Source: Planctomycetota bacterium (lineage in GTDB: Bacteria; Planctomycetota; UBA1135). Taken from it: a stretch of 39,482 bases of DNA. Every line of letters begins with the position of its first letter. The first letter of the stretch is position 1. Where the stretch lies: NCBI GenBank assembly GCA_028821845.1, contig JAPKEZ010000002.1, positions 1 to 39,482 on the forward strand, in the 5' to 3' direction. The notes below the pieces were generated by a model. That model did not search any database. It had not been told where the DNA came from and saw only the letters and a list, made by a program, of their open reading frames with translations. The translations under genes were made by a program, and so were the position numbers. Below are positions 25,866 to 33,710 of the stretch, one piece after another.

Positions 25866-26594
25866 ATGAGCATTATTCTAGAGACTAAAGGAGTCAGTAA
25901 ATCATTCAAAGGTCGCTCTGTTGTTAACGGTATCAATTTAGTCGTTAACGATGGAGAAATAGTTGGCCTGCTTGGGCCTAACGGCGCTGGCAAGACTACT
26001 ACTTTTAATATGTGCATGGGAATGGTTACTCCCGACAGTGGGCAAATTTTGTTGCACAACGAAAACGTTACTGACATGCAAATATACCAGCGTGCACGCC
26101 GCGGCTTAGGTTACTTGGCTCAAGAGGCTTCAGTCTTTCGCAAGCTATCGGTTGCTGATAATATTCTTGCCGTGCTTGAGACTTTGTCACTAAATAAAAT
26201 TGAGCGCCAGCAAAAGTGCGACGCTCTACTCGACGAGTTTGGTCTAACTCATTTACGTGATAGCATGGGAGAAGTTCTATCTGGTGGCGAGCGCAGACGC
26301 GTTGAAATTGCGCGCGCTCTGGCGACTAGCCCTAAATTGATTTTACTAGACGAGCCCTTCAGTGGCGTAGACCCCATTGCCGTTGAAGACATTCAATCTA
26401 TTTTGATGCAGCTACAAGCAAAAGGCATTGCTATCTTGCTAACCGACCATAATGTACGCGAAACGCTCAGCATTACTAACCGCTCATACATTTTGTCATC
26501 CGGTACGGTTCTCGCAGAGGGAACAGCGGAAGAATTAGTGCATAATAGTGCCGTGCGGGAGGCTTATTTAGGCGAGAATTTCGAGTTAAGATAA
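25866..26594 (+). CDS. lptB: LPS export ABC transporter ATPase
   Basis: A 242-residue ABC ATPase. Walker A is GLLGPNGAGKTTTFNM, the Q-loop is LAQEASVFRKLSV, the signature is LSGGERRRVEIARAL, Walker B is LILLDEPFSGVDP, and the switch His is in LLTDHNVRETL. The Q-loop and DHNVRETL sequences are typical of LptB, which with LptF/G drives lipopolysaccharide transport, so an LPS-bearing outer membrane is implied. The gene is one base after lepB. The lptA/lptC genes are not present next to it. Confidence 0.93.
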   Translation: MSIILETKGVSKSFKGRSVVNGINLVVNDGEIVGLLGPNGAGKTTTFNMCMGMVTPDSGQILLHNENVTDMQIYQRARRGLGYLAQEASVFRKLSVADNILAVLETLSLNKIERQQKCDALLDEFGLTHLRDSMGEVLSGGERRRVEIARALATSPKLILLDEPFSGVDPIAVEDIQSILMQLQAKGIAILLTDHNVRETLSITNRSYILSSGTVLAEGTAEELVHNSAVREAYLGENFELR

Positions 26595-26663
26595 AGCACG
26601 TCATCCGCGAAAATGGTGGCGAGGGTAGAATATCGCGCCCCCAGTCACACGATATACCTTGTC

Positions 26664-27401
26664 ATGGAAATTTTTAGCTTCGTTAAACGCGTCCCTTCCA
26701 CAACCGCTAATGTGGAAATAAAAGACCAGCAACTCGACACCTCAGGCTGCGAGTTTGAGATCAATCCTTACGACCGCTTCGCTGTTGAAGAAGGTTTGCG
26801 CCAAAAAGAGGCTGCCGGCGGCGGCAACGTCACCGCTATTAGTTTTGGCGACGATGCGGCGCAAAAAGAATTACGCACAACTTTAGCGATGGGCGCCGAC
26901 GCGGCTTTACTGCTGAAAAATGACGCGGCTGATTCTGCCGACGCGGCCACTACTGCCAAGGTGATTGCTGCTGCAATCGGCGAGCGCAGTTTTGATTTGC
27001 TGTTGTTTGGTAAGCAAGCAGTCGGCCACGATCAACACGGAGTTGGCGCAGGCGTTGCGACTCGCTTGGGTATTCCTTGTATCACCGAAGTAATCTCTTT
27101 AAGTATTTCCGATGGCCAGGTTACTGCGCAGCGCGGTGTCGAAGGGGCACTTGAAACTATTGCTGCAAGCTTACCTTGCGCAATTACTTGTCAAAAGGGT
27201 CTTAACGAACCACGCCTTGCTTCATTGAAGGGTATCATGGCCGCGAAGAAGAAGCCGCTGGAATCTGTCGAAGTCGAAATACCGGCGTTGGCACTCATTG
27301 TCGAATCTACTCAACCACCAGCTTCTCGCCCGGCAGGACGCATCGTTAATAACGCTGCCGAATTGGTCGACGCTCTTCGCAACGAAGCAAAAGTTCTATA
27401 A
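26664..27401 (+). CDS. etfB: electron transfer flavoprotein beta subunit
   Basis: A 245-residue EtfB. The N-terminus EIFSFVKRVPSTTANVEI and NPYDRFAVEEGLR, the AMP-binding-type segment FDLLLFGKQAVGHDQHGVG and the recognition-loop area RGVEGALETI are seen. With EtfA it carries electrons from acyl-CoA and related dehydrogenases to an ETF:quinone oxidoreductase. Residues upstream of 26664 in the open frame do not match the family. TATACC (26653-26658) at -11 to -6 may be its -10 box. etfA follows 12 bases later. Confidence 0.93.
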   Translation: MEIFSFVKRVPSTTANVEIKDQQLDTSGCEFEINPYDRFAVEEGLRQKEAAGGGNVTAISFGDDAAQKELRTTLAMGADAALLLKNDAADSADAATTAKVIAAAIGERSFDLLLFGKQAVGHDQHGVGAGVATRLGIPCITEVISLSISDGQVTAQRGVEGALETIAASLPCAITCQKGLNEPRLASLKGIMAAKKKPLESVEVEIPALALIVESTQPPASRPAGRIVNNAAELVDALRNEAKVL

Positions 27402-27413
27402 GAGGTACATTAA

Positions 27414-28352
27414 ATGTCATCCATACTAGTTATTCTTGAAACTCGCCAAGGTGAGCTGCGTCCTTCGTGCCTAGAGGCTGTTGGTGCAGCTCGCGTTATT
27501 GCCGATGCTAATGGTTGCGCGGTAGTTGCTCTCGCTACAGAATCTGCCAACCTCGATGCTGCTGTCATTGGCGCCGCAGGCGCTGATCAACTAATGATCG
27601 CGGCAGCTGAGTCTCACTCTGCAGATGCCGCTGCTGCAACCGCTGCACGTGTCGCTAAAGAAATTAGCGCCAACACAGTGTTGCTTGCCGCGACTGTTCG
27701 CGGCCGCGACATCACTCCGCGCATCGCTGCCCTACTCGATACTGGCTTTGCTCCCGACTGCACAGCGGTCGACGCAAACACGATGGTCTTTACCCGCCCA
27801 ATTTGTGGCGGCAAAGCTTTCAGCAACGTCAAAGTGAACGGCGACGTTGTAGTTGCAAGCTTGCGCCCTAACTTCTTTGATGCTGCCGGGCGCGAACATA
27901 CTGCCGAGGTAAGCGAAATCACGAGTGAGGTCGCTAAAGCGCAGGTGATTGAAGTCGCAGCACAAAGTGGCGAACGTCCAGATGTCGCTGAAGCATCTAT
28001 TGTTATATCCGGCGGCCGCGGAATGGAAAGCCCCGACAACTGGCATTTGCTTGAAAAAGTTGCCGATGCAATCCCTGGCTCAGGCCTTGGCGCATCCCGT
28101 GCAATAGTCGACTCAGGATGGCGTCCGCATAGTGAGCAGGTTGGTCAAACAGGTAAAACCGTTTCGCCAGAACTATATATTGCCGTTGGCATCTCAGGCG
28201 CAATTCAACACTTGGCCGGCATGAGCTCGTCAAAAGTTATTGTGGCAATCAATAAAGACGCCGACGCGCCTATCTTTAAGCATGCCACTTACGGCATTGT
28301 TGGCAATGCCCTAGAAATTTTGCCAGAGCTAGCGGCCGAGTTAGAGAAGTAA
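27414..28352 (+). CDS. etfA: electron transfer flavoprotein alpha subunit
   Basis: A 312-residue EtfA with the C-terminal FAD-binding domain: LGASRAIVDSGWRPHSEQVG, QTGKTVSPELYIAVGISGA and IQHLAGMSSSKVIVAINKD. The N-terminal domain carries the 'LAATVRGRDITPRIAALLDTG' block. It forms the FAD-binding heterodimer with EtfB. A clear Shine-Dalgarno AGAGGT eight bases before the ATG contrasts with the leaderless-looking starts of first genes in this window. No ETF-QO gene is in the window. Confidence 0.95.
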   Translation: MSSILVILETRQGELRPSCLEAVGAARVIADANGCAVVALATESANLDAAVIGAAGADQLMIAAAESHSADAAAATAARVAKEISANTVLLAATVRGRDITPRIAALLDTGFAPDCTAVDANTMVFTRPICGGKAFSNVKVNGDVVVASLRPNFFDAAGREHTAEVSEITSEVAKAQVIEVAAQSGERPDVAEASIVISGGRGMESPDNWHLLEKVADAIPGSGLGASRAIVDSGWRPHSEQVGQTGKTVSPELYIAVGISGAIQHLAGMSSSKVIVAINKDADAPIFKHATYGIVGNALEILPELAAELEK

Positions 28353-28353
28353 T

Positions 28354-29352
28354 TTATCGACGTTGGTAATCGGCAAGTAAAGCTTCTACCAAATACTGAC
28401 GCCGAATTAAATCTTCATCGATTGCCACCGAAGCGTGTGAACTAGTTATTAAGTTCACACGCTTTAAAAATTGGCGCAGGTTTTGTTCCATCGGGTCACC
28501 TACACTGACAGCGTTTTGCGGTTCATTTGCATGAGCGGCAAACTGCATTTTATAGTTTTCTCCTATGATGCGATGACATAGTTTGTCGTCAATCGAATAT
28601 TCTGCTGGCGGAGGAAGCGTACCTATGTCTTCTAAGATGATCTCGCATTCTAATGCGCGCGAATGCGTGCAATACTCGAAGCGCAATGCCGAATCTAGGG
28701 AGTCACCAGAGTGTTCAGCGTATTCGACCTTTTCAAGATGTGCCGGGCCAGGAGAAATTTTTTGAATGAGGCTTAACGGATGAGACAAAATGTCTTGCCA
28801 ACGATGTTCGCCGCGTAATTTGGGAGACAGTAACATCGAAAACTTGCGGGCCTTGGTAATATCGCTTCGCGGATGCAAAGCCTGCCAAGCATCTAAAGTA
28901 AAGGGCCATTGACAATTTTCGCTAATCAACAATTCGTTGGCGCTAAATGCACGGATCAAATCATCGCAATGTTTCGCGCCAGAGGTGCACAATGGTTTCT
29001 CGCAAAAAACGTGCGCGCCGGAATCAAGACATTGTTGAATCCAGTCAATGTGGGTGTTGGTTGGCGAAGCAATGATTACGACATCAGGGTTAATCTCCAT
29101 TAGCATGTCTTCTTCTTCGGCATACACTTCGGGACGCATACCGTGCGCTAATAGTTCTTCACTTGCGGCACGTGCTGAATCGTAGTTTGAACCGACTATC
29201 GCAACGACTTCAGCGCCTGCCGCATTAGCTTGGCGCGCCAAGAAACCACCTGTGCCCATGACGGTTCGCCGTGCCCCAACGACTGCGACCTGCAAGCCAT
29301 CGGCGATGGTTTGAGACTTATCGGGAGTTGGTTGAGAAGATGGAGACGGCAT
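28354..29352 (-). CDS. Gfo/Idh/MocA-family oxidoreductase
   Basis: A 332-residue protein with an N-terminal Rossmann domain (VAVVGARRTVMGTGGFLARQ) and the family stretch VVIIASPTNTHIDWIQQCLD followed by AHVFCEKPLC, where EKP holds the catalytic Lys. The C-terminal beta-sheet domain is present. Such enzymes are NAD(P)-dependent dehydrogenases of sugars or polyols; the substrate is unknown. The dinucleotide motif departs from the simple GxGxxG spacing (GARRTVMGTGG). It is convergent with etfA (one base apart) and divergent from the glycosyltransferase gene, which fits a role in surface-sugar metabolism (inference). Confidence 0.85.
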   Translation of the reverse strand: MPSPSSQPTPDKSQTIADGLQVAVVGARRTVMGTGGFLARQANAAGAEVVAIVGSNYDSARAASEELLAHGMRPEVYAEEEDMLMEINPDVVIIASPTNTHIDWIQQCLDSGAHVFCEKPLCTSGAKHCDDLIRAFSANELLISENCQWPFTLDAWQALHPRSDITKARKFSMLLSPKLRGEHRWQDILSHPLSLIQKISPGPAHLEKVEYAEHSGDSLDSALRFEYCTHSRALECEIILEDIGTLPPPAEYSIDDKLCHRIIGENYKMQFAAHANEPQNAVSVGDPMEQNLRQFLKRVNLITSSHASVAIDEDLIRRQYLVEALLADYQRR

Positions 29353-29382
29353 GCTTAATTGCGGTTATCCTAGCGTAACGAA

Positions 29383-30369
29383 ATGCCAGCATCACCTCCA
29401 TCCTCTTTAATGGTGCGTTTGCCGAATCCTCTCGGCGACGCGGTAATGGCATGACCGTTATTGTCCCATCTTAAACGCCAATTCCCTGATTGCTCGCTTA
29501 CTTTGGCGGGAAACCCTGCTTATGAATCATTATTCGACGGATTAACTTACGTCGACCATTTTGTTGGTCTCGATAATGACGCCACTATTGCTCAACAAGC
29601 AAAACTTTTAAAGCAGCGACAATGTGACACCATTATCTTGTGTCCAAATTCGTGGTCATCGGCAATAGTGGCCTATCGTGCAGGATTCAAACAGCGCATC
29701 GGGCGCCGTCGGCATGGGCGATCTCTATTCTTGACCCATTCTCTACCGACAATTGGCGAACCGCGTTTAATGACAGAATTATATTCTGAGTTAATCGAAG
29801 CCTTCAACTGCAACGCCGACGTCACCCCAGTTAGCCTTGCCTGCCCCGAACTCGATGTTGAATGGGCACCGAACCAAGAGAATTACTTTATGGTTGCACC
29901 TGGAGCTGCTTTTGGTGACACCAAACAATATCCACTAGCGCTTATGTCTCAAGCGATTGACGGAATTTGCGACAGACACCGCCTGTTGCCGATTCTATTT
30001 GGTGGGCCGCACGAACAGCAATCGCTCACCGAGTTGTCACAATCGCTCAAGTATCCAAGTTTGATAGCGCCGTCCAATGCAACCTTGGGTGAAATCAAAT
30101 GTATGCTTAGTAACGCGCAGTTCATTCTATGCATGGATAGTGGAGCACGTCACATAGCTGCCGCCGTAGACACCCCACAGATAGTTGTTTTCGGCCCAAC
30201 CAACCCAGCATGGACAGCGCACGCAATGGACAAAGCCGCGTTTGTTTCAAACAACACTCTAGATTGTCTTGGTTGTCATAAGAAAATCTGTCCTATTCAA
30301 GGGCATCCGTGCATGAACAATCTCGACCCGCAAATTTTAGTCGATGAGTGCTCAAAGTTTATTGCCTAA
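29383..30369 (+). CDS. family 9 glycosyltransferase (heptosyltransferase-like) with in-frame TGA
   Basis: About 328 codons. The C-terminal two thirds carry GT9 signatures: YFMVAPGAAFGDTKQYPL, PILFGGPHEQQSLT, FILCMDSGARHIAAAV and IVVFGPTNPAWTAH, plus a Cys-rich tail (CLGCHKKICPIQGHPC) seen in WaaF-like enzymes. The N-terminal Rossmann start LMVRLPNPLGDAVMA is present in frame but is followed by TGA (29452-29454, codon 24) exactly where the family has the Thr of 'ATP'. The frame then continues PLLSHLKRQFPDC. Starting after the TGA (TTG at 29461) would lose strand beta-1 and the GD motif. Interpretations are nonsense mutation, sequence error or UGA recoding. TATCCT (29366-29371) lies upstream of the ATG at 29383; an ATG at 29410 is also possible. 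Confidence 0.75.
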
Positions 30370-30399
30370 CGGCGAATAACTAACATTATTGACCCAAGT

Positions 30400-32433
30400 T
30401 TATGATGAGAGCAGCACGCGAATCTGCTGCTCGCTTAATACTTCGACGCCTAAATCTTGCGCCTTACGCAGCTTACTGCCAGCCTTGTCTCCCGCAACTA
30501 AGTAATCGGTTTTCTTCGACAAAGTACCTGTCACTTTACCCCCGGCCGTTTCAATAAGCGCCTTCATCTCTGGTCGTGAACATGACAGCGAACCTGTCAA
30601 CACAAACACCTTGGCCGCTACTGCATCTTTATAATCGTCAGTGCTAAGCTCCGCACTTTGCGGACGTAATCCGAAGCCAATCATTGCCTTAATGGCATCG
30701 CGGTTTTTCGCAGAGCCAACGAACTGCAACAATGAGCCCGCAACCTCTTTGCCTACACCTTCGATTTCACTTAGCTCTGCGACAGCTTGTTCGTTATCAA
30801 TTTCTGACAGCGCCAATAAAGCATCAATACTATTAAATTTTGCGCAAACCACCCGCGAAGTTTCTGGCCCGACATCGGGTATGCCTAGGCTAGACAAAAA
30901 CTTATCTAGCCGAGGTTCCAAGGATGCGGCTATGCCGTCACGCAGCGCGTCGACGGATTTGTCTCCCCAACCCTCTAATTCAGCAATAGCGCTGTAGTCG
31001 AGATTGAACAACTGTTCGGCACTATTCAGTAAACCCTCACCGTGCAATTGCACAACCGCCTTGTCGCCAATGCCGTCTATATTAAGCGCGGTGCGCGACA
31101 CCATATATTGCACACGCCGAATTAACTGCGCTGGGCAATCTATATTTAGGCAGAAACGATGTTCGCCATTTTCTTTTGCCTCTCCGCCACATTCTGGGCA
31201 TCGGGTTGGGAAAAAAAACTCGCGCTCGCTACCATCGCGCACTCCGGCGACAGGACCAACAATTTGCGGGATGACGTCGCCGGCGCGACGCACGATTACT
31301 TGATCTCCCAACTTGATGTCGAGATCAGAGATATAAGCGGCATGATGCAAAGTAGCATGCTGCACTGTTACCCCACCAATATTTACCGGTTCGAGGACTG
31401 CGCGCGGCGTCAAGCGCCCAGTGCGTCCAACTTGAACAAGTATGTCAAGCAACTTAGTGGTTTCTTCATGCGGCGCAAACTTATGTGCACAAACCCAACG
31501 CGGAGTGCGTGCGCGCGAACCGAGTAAATCGCGCAATAACTGCGAATCTACTTTGTAGACTACGCCGTCCATTTCGTACTCGATCCCATTACGCTGACTT
31601 TCGATGTCGTGGTGAAACTTAATCATTCCGGCCGCGTCATCGACAATGGCCGAATATGGCGACACTGCAAAGCCCCAATTTTTGGCGCCCTGCATTGCCT
31701 CGCCATGAGTTGCATACATTTCGCCGCCCACTACGCGCACGACTTCGTAACACATAAACCGCAAAGGGCGCGATGCTACTATCGCAGGATTCAGTCTCTT
31801 AAGAGTGCCTGCAGTCGCATTACGCGGATTGGCAAAAACGGTATCGCCATTTGCGCGCAACTCGTCGTTCATTGCGTTGAAGCCAGCAATTGGCATCATA
31901 ACTTCGCCACGTACTTCTAGCACTGCAGGAGACTTATCACCGAACAAACGCAACGGTACTCCGCCGACAGCGCGAATGTTATTGGTAATGTCTTCACCAA
32001 ACTGGCCATCTCCGCGTGAAACCGCCTGTGTCAGCACGCCATTCTCGTAAATTAAGCTTGCTGAAACACCGTCCCACTTAGGCTCGCAAATGAAAGTAGG
32101 TTGCGTAGCCGTTTCGGAGGCCAAACCTTTGCGCACGCGCGATTCGAAATCAATAATCGATTCGTTGCCGAACAGCGACTCTATGGATATCATCGGCACC
32201 GTATGCTCAACTTTCTTAAAACCACTGTCGCTGGTTACCGCTGCGCCCACGCGCTGGCTTGGGCTTGATGCATCACACCAATCTGGATGCAACTTTTCTA
32301 TTTCAATCAAACGCTGAAACTTACGATCAAATTCGGCATCGCTTGCCGATGGTTGCGCATCGACATAATATGCGTGATTTAATTCATGCAACTCTGTGCA
32401 CAACAAATCGTATTCGCCGCGCAAATCAGTCAT
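30400..32433 (-). CDS. ligA: NAD-dependent DNA ligase
   Basis: A 677-residue LigA of normal length. The adenylation motif is FICEPKWDGVSASL (Lys119). The OB-fold follows, then a four-Cys zinc finger (CPECGGEAKENGEHRFC, then NIDCPAQ), helix-hairpin-helix repeats (IDGIGDKAV, LEGWGDKSV, LSEIEGVGKEV) and a C-terminal BRCT domain (KVFVLTGSLSCSRPEMK). It seals nicks in DNA replication and repair using NAD. Its ATG overlaps the TAA of the upstream cytidine-deaminase-like gene (TAATG on the minus strand), so the two form an operon. Confidence 0.97.
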   Translation of the reverse strand: MTDLRGEYDLLCTELHELNHAYYVDAQPSASDAEFDRKFQRLIEIEKLHPDWCDASSPSQRVGAAVTSDSGFKKVEHTVPMISIESLFGNESIIDFESRVRKGLASETATQPTFICEPKWDGVSASLIYENGVLTQAVSRGDGQFGEDITNNIRAVGGVPLRLFGDKSPAVLEVRGEVMMPIAGFNAMNDELRANGDTVFANPRNATAGTLKRLNPAIVASRPLRFMCYEVVRVVGGEMYATHGEAMQGAKNWGFAVSPYSAIVDDAAGMIKFHHDIESQRNGIEYEMDGVVYKVDSQLLRDLLGSRARTPRWVCAHKFAPHEETTKLLDILVQVGRTGRLTPRAVLEPVNIGGVTVQHATLHHAAYISDLDIKLGDQVIVRRAGDVIPQIVGPVAGVRDGSEREFFFPTRCPECGGEAKENGEHRFCLNIDCPAQLIRRVQYMVSRTALNIDGIGDKAVVQLHGEGLLNSAEQLFNLDYSAIAELEGWGDKSVDALRDGIAASLEPRLDKFLSSLGIPDVGPETSRVVCAKFNSIDALLALSEIDNEQAVAELSEIEGVGKEVAGSLLQFVGSAKNRDAIKAMIGFGLRPQSAELSTDDYKDAVAAKVFVLTGSLSCSRPEMKALIETAGGKVTGTLSKKTDYLVAGDKAGSKLRKAQDLGVEVLSEQQIRVLLSS

Positions 32434-32798
32434 TAAGCAAGCAATTCGCTAAGAGTAATAACTTTTCGCTCGCCGGCTCCCGATGACAAAATAAAAGTGA
32501 CTTCGGTAGTTGCGCACTCAGCGACTTGCGCCAAAGCGATTGCCGATGGCACTGGCCAACCTTCGACAGGTGAATACATGCCGATTCGCAAGGGGCGGTA
32601 TGAGCCGTTCACGCGACCCGCCGCCAAGGCATTTGAGACCGAATTTTGATCGAGTGTTGCATCATCGTATTCAAGACGACAACCCATTGCAACATGCCCG
32701 TCGTCGTACAAAATCGTGCAGCCCTCAATTGAATTGCGTTTCACTTTAGATGTTGCGGCGGCTTGCTCAGCAACGGCGGTTAAATTACGGTCGTCCAT
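32433..32798 (-). CDS. cytidine-deaminase-like protein lacking catalytic residues
   Basis: A 121-residue protein whose length and order of segments recall cytidine deaminase: an N-terminal helix, an 'EGCTILYDDGHVAMGCRLEY' strand pair like the 'GAALL..DG.V..G.NVE' of Cdd, a following helix (SVSNALAAGRV) and a 'CATTEVTFILSS' strand. The zinc- and proton-handling motif (H/C-A-E) falls at Gln51-Asn52-Ser53 or nearby, and the PCxxC zinc motif reads PVPSAI, so neither is present. If the resemblance is real, it is a non-catalytic homologue with a binding or regulatory role. TAGAAT lies exactly at -12 to -7 of the ATG. It is translationally coupled to ligA. Confidence 0.5.
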   Translation of the reverse strand: MDDRNLTAVAEQAAATSKVKRNSIEGCTILYDDGHVAMGCRLEYDDATLDQNSVSNALAAGRVNGSYRPLRIGMYSPVEGWPVPSAIALAQVAECATTEVTFILSSGAGERKVITLSELLA

Positions 32799-32804
32799 TG
32801 CCCT

Positions 32805-32810
32805 ATTCTA
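32805..32810 (-). promoter_or_regulatory. -10 box of the ligA operon
   Basis: On the minus strand TAGAAT occupies exactly -12 to -7 of the ATG at 32798, with a weak TTGCTT -35 some 15 bases upstream. The transcript would be leaderless. Confidence 0.5.
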
Positions 32811-33248
32811 ACGCACCAGACACGAAAGCAAATCGCCTTTAGCCGTCGATAACCAAATCGCCTTTTTGCTTTTTAGCTCTATTACGACACCTGGGCCACT
32901 GCCAGTGAAATAAATAGTTACCCCAGGTGACTTCTTGTAGCCCCACCCGCGTTTGCCAATTGCCCATGGGTATGTCATATGCTCGTGAATGGACATTATC
33001 GACTTAAAGGGCACATACTGCTTAGGGAATGGCGCCATTTGCAGCACTAGCTCGTCTTCGCCAAGCCAAACTTTCATACTCGACTGCAGCATAAACCAAA
33101 AGAACAATACCGTAATTGCAAAAAATGCAATTAGCGCCCCCGGCGGAGCATCCGCTAGCAACCAAACGATTATCGGAATCATCGTTATGATGGTCCCGAT
33201 AACTTTTATCACTTTCTTAGAAGGATTACGTTGTTCTAGCAGCTGCAC
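32808..33248 (-). CDS. small membrane protein with PH-like tail
   Basis: A 146-residue protein with two hydrophobic helices (VIKVIGTIITMIPIIVWLLA and LIAFFAITVLFFWFML), then a short soluble domain with alternating beta pattern (KVWLGEDELVLQMAPFPKQY, VTIYFTGSGPGVVIELKS) that resembles bacterial PH/YdbT-like domains. Function unknown. The start is GTG at 33248, supported by a perfect TATAAT at -14 to -9. That hexamer lies in the last codons of the upstream DUF669-like gene. Confidence 0.6.
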   Translation of the reverse strand: MQLLEQRNPSKKVIKVIGTIITMIPIIVWLLADAPPGALIAFFAITVLFFWFMLQSSMKVWLGEDELVLQMAPFPKQYVPFKSIMSIHEHMTYPWAIGKRGWGYKKSPGVTIYFTGSGPGVVIELKSKKAIWLSTAKGDLLSCLVR

Positions 33249-33256
33249 TAAGCATA

Positions 33257-33262
33257 ATTATA
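33257..33262 (-). promoter_or_regulatory. consensus -10 box of the small membrane protein gene
   Basis: TATAAT on the minus strand lies at -14 to -9 of the GTG at 33248, with TTACCG 18 bases upstream as a weak -35. It overlaps the stop of the preceding gene. Confidence 0.55.
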
Positions 33263-33662
33263 CCGAAACAGCAGCGTAACCGGTAAACGGTACGCGATTT
33301 TGCAGACGGCGCACGCCAGTGATTGGATCTTCGCGCTCTTCTGGGCGAACTTCAACGATAACTTCAGCGTCGGTTAGCTCGTCAGGAGAAATCTGCAATT
33401 CGCCATTGGCAGCGATGCCAAGCGCCTGCAGCACAAATTTTACGCGAGGCAACCCACGTTCTGACCAATGAAGGCTGTCCCAGCAGGCTGTTCGCCCCTG
33501 AAATTCGCCTTTTATCACTTCCCAGCGGATACCCCAGCGTGTGTGACCAGCAGGAGACTGACTTTCGCGAACTTCAGCCACTTTGCAGCGATAATCGCCA
33601 GGTGGAACAGAACGCATGTCTTCGATGTTTTCAATAGTAGAGAGATTTATCTTCATGACCAT
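33258..33662 (-). CDS. DUF669-like protein
   Basis: A 134-residue protein resembling DUF669, a family found next to recombination genes in phages and also on bacterial chromosomes. Features are a short N-terminus, 'VPPGDYRCKVAEVRES', 'RWGIRWEVIKGEFQGR', the 'CWDSLHWSERGLPRVKFVLQ' helix and a 'EVRPEEREDPITG' strand. It may bind single-stranded DNA, but nothing in the window proves this. The neighbouring ligA, glycosylase and helicase genes are suggestive only. A second start (ATG at 33656) is possible. It is divergent from the AGCS symporter gene; no other phage gene is present. Confidence 0.6.
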   Translation of the reverse strand: MVMKINLSTIENIEDMRSVPPGDYRCKVAEVRESQSPAGHTRWGIRWEVIKGEFQGRTACWDSLHWSERGLPRVKFVLQALGIAANGELQISPDELTDAEVIVEVRPEEREDPITGVRRLQNRVPFTGYAAVSV

Positions 33663-33696
33663 GTAGACGAACTCAACATTGAATCGACACTTCTTT

Positions 33697-33702
33697 TATA
33701 CT
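33697..33702 (+). promoter_or_regulatory. -10 box of the AGCS symporter gene
   Basis: TATACT lies at -14 to -9 of the ATG at 33711, implying at most a two-base leader. No good -35 is seen at 16-18 bases. Confidence 0.45.
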
Positions 33703-33710
33703 AGCCACCC

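Noticed and set aside
27614-28039. Long open frame antisense to etfA.
   Set aside because: It mirrors the Ala-rich codon pattern of etfA on the opposite strand and has no domain, start signal or gene spacing of its own.
30641-31527. Several open frames antisense to ligA.
   Set aside because: They overlap a fully conserved ligase gene and give low-complexity Ser/Arg/Cys-rich translations with no recognisable motif.
33258-33662. Prophage remnant.
   Set aside because: Only one DUF669-like gene is present. No integrase, capsid, lysis or att-like repeat is seen around it.
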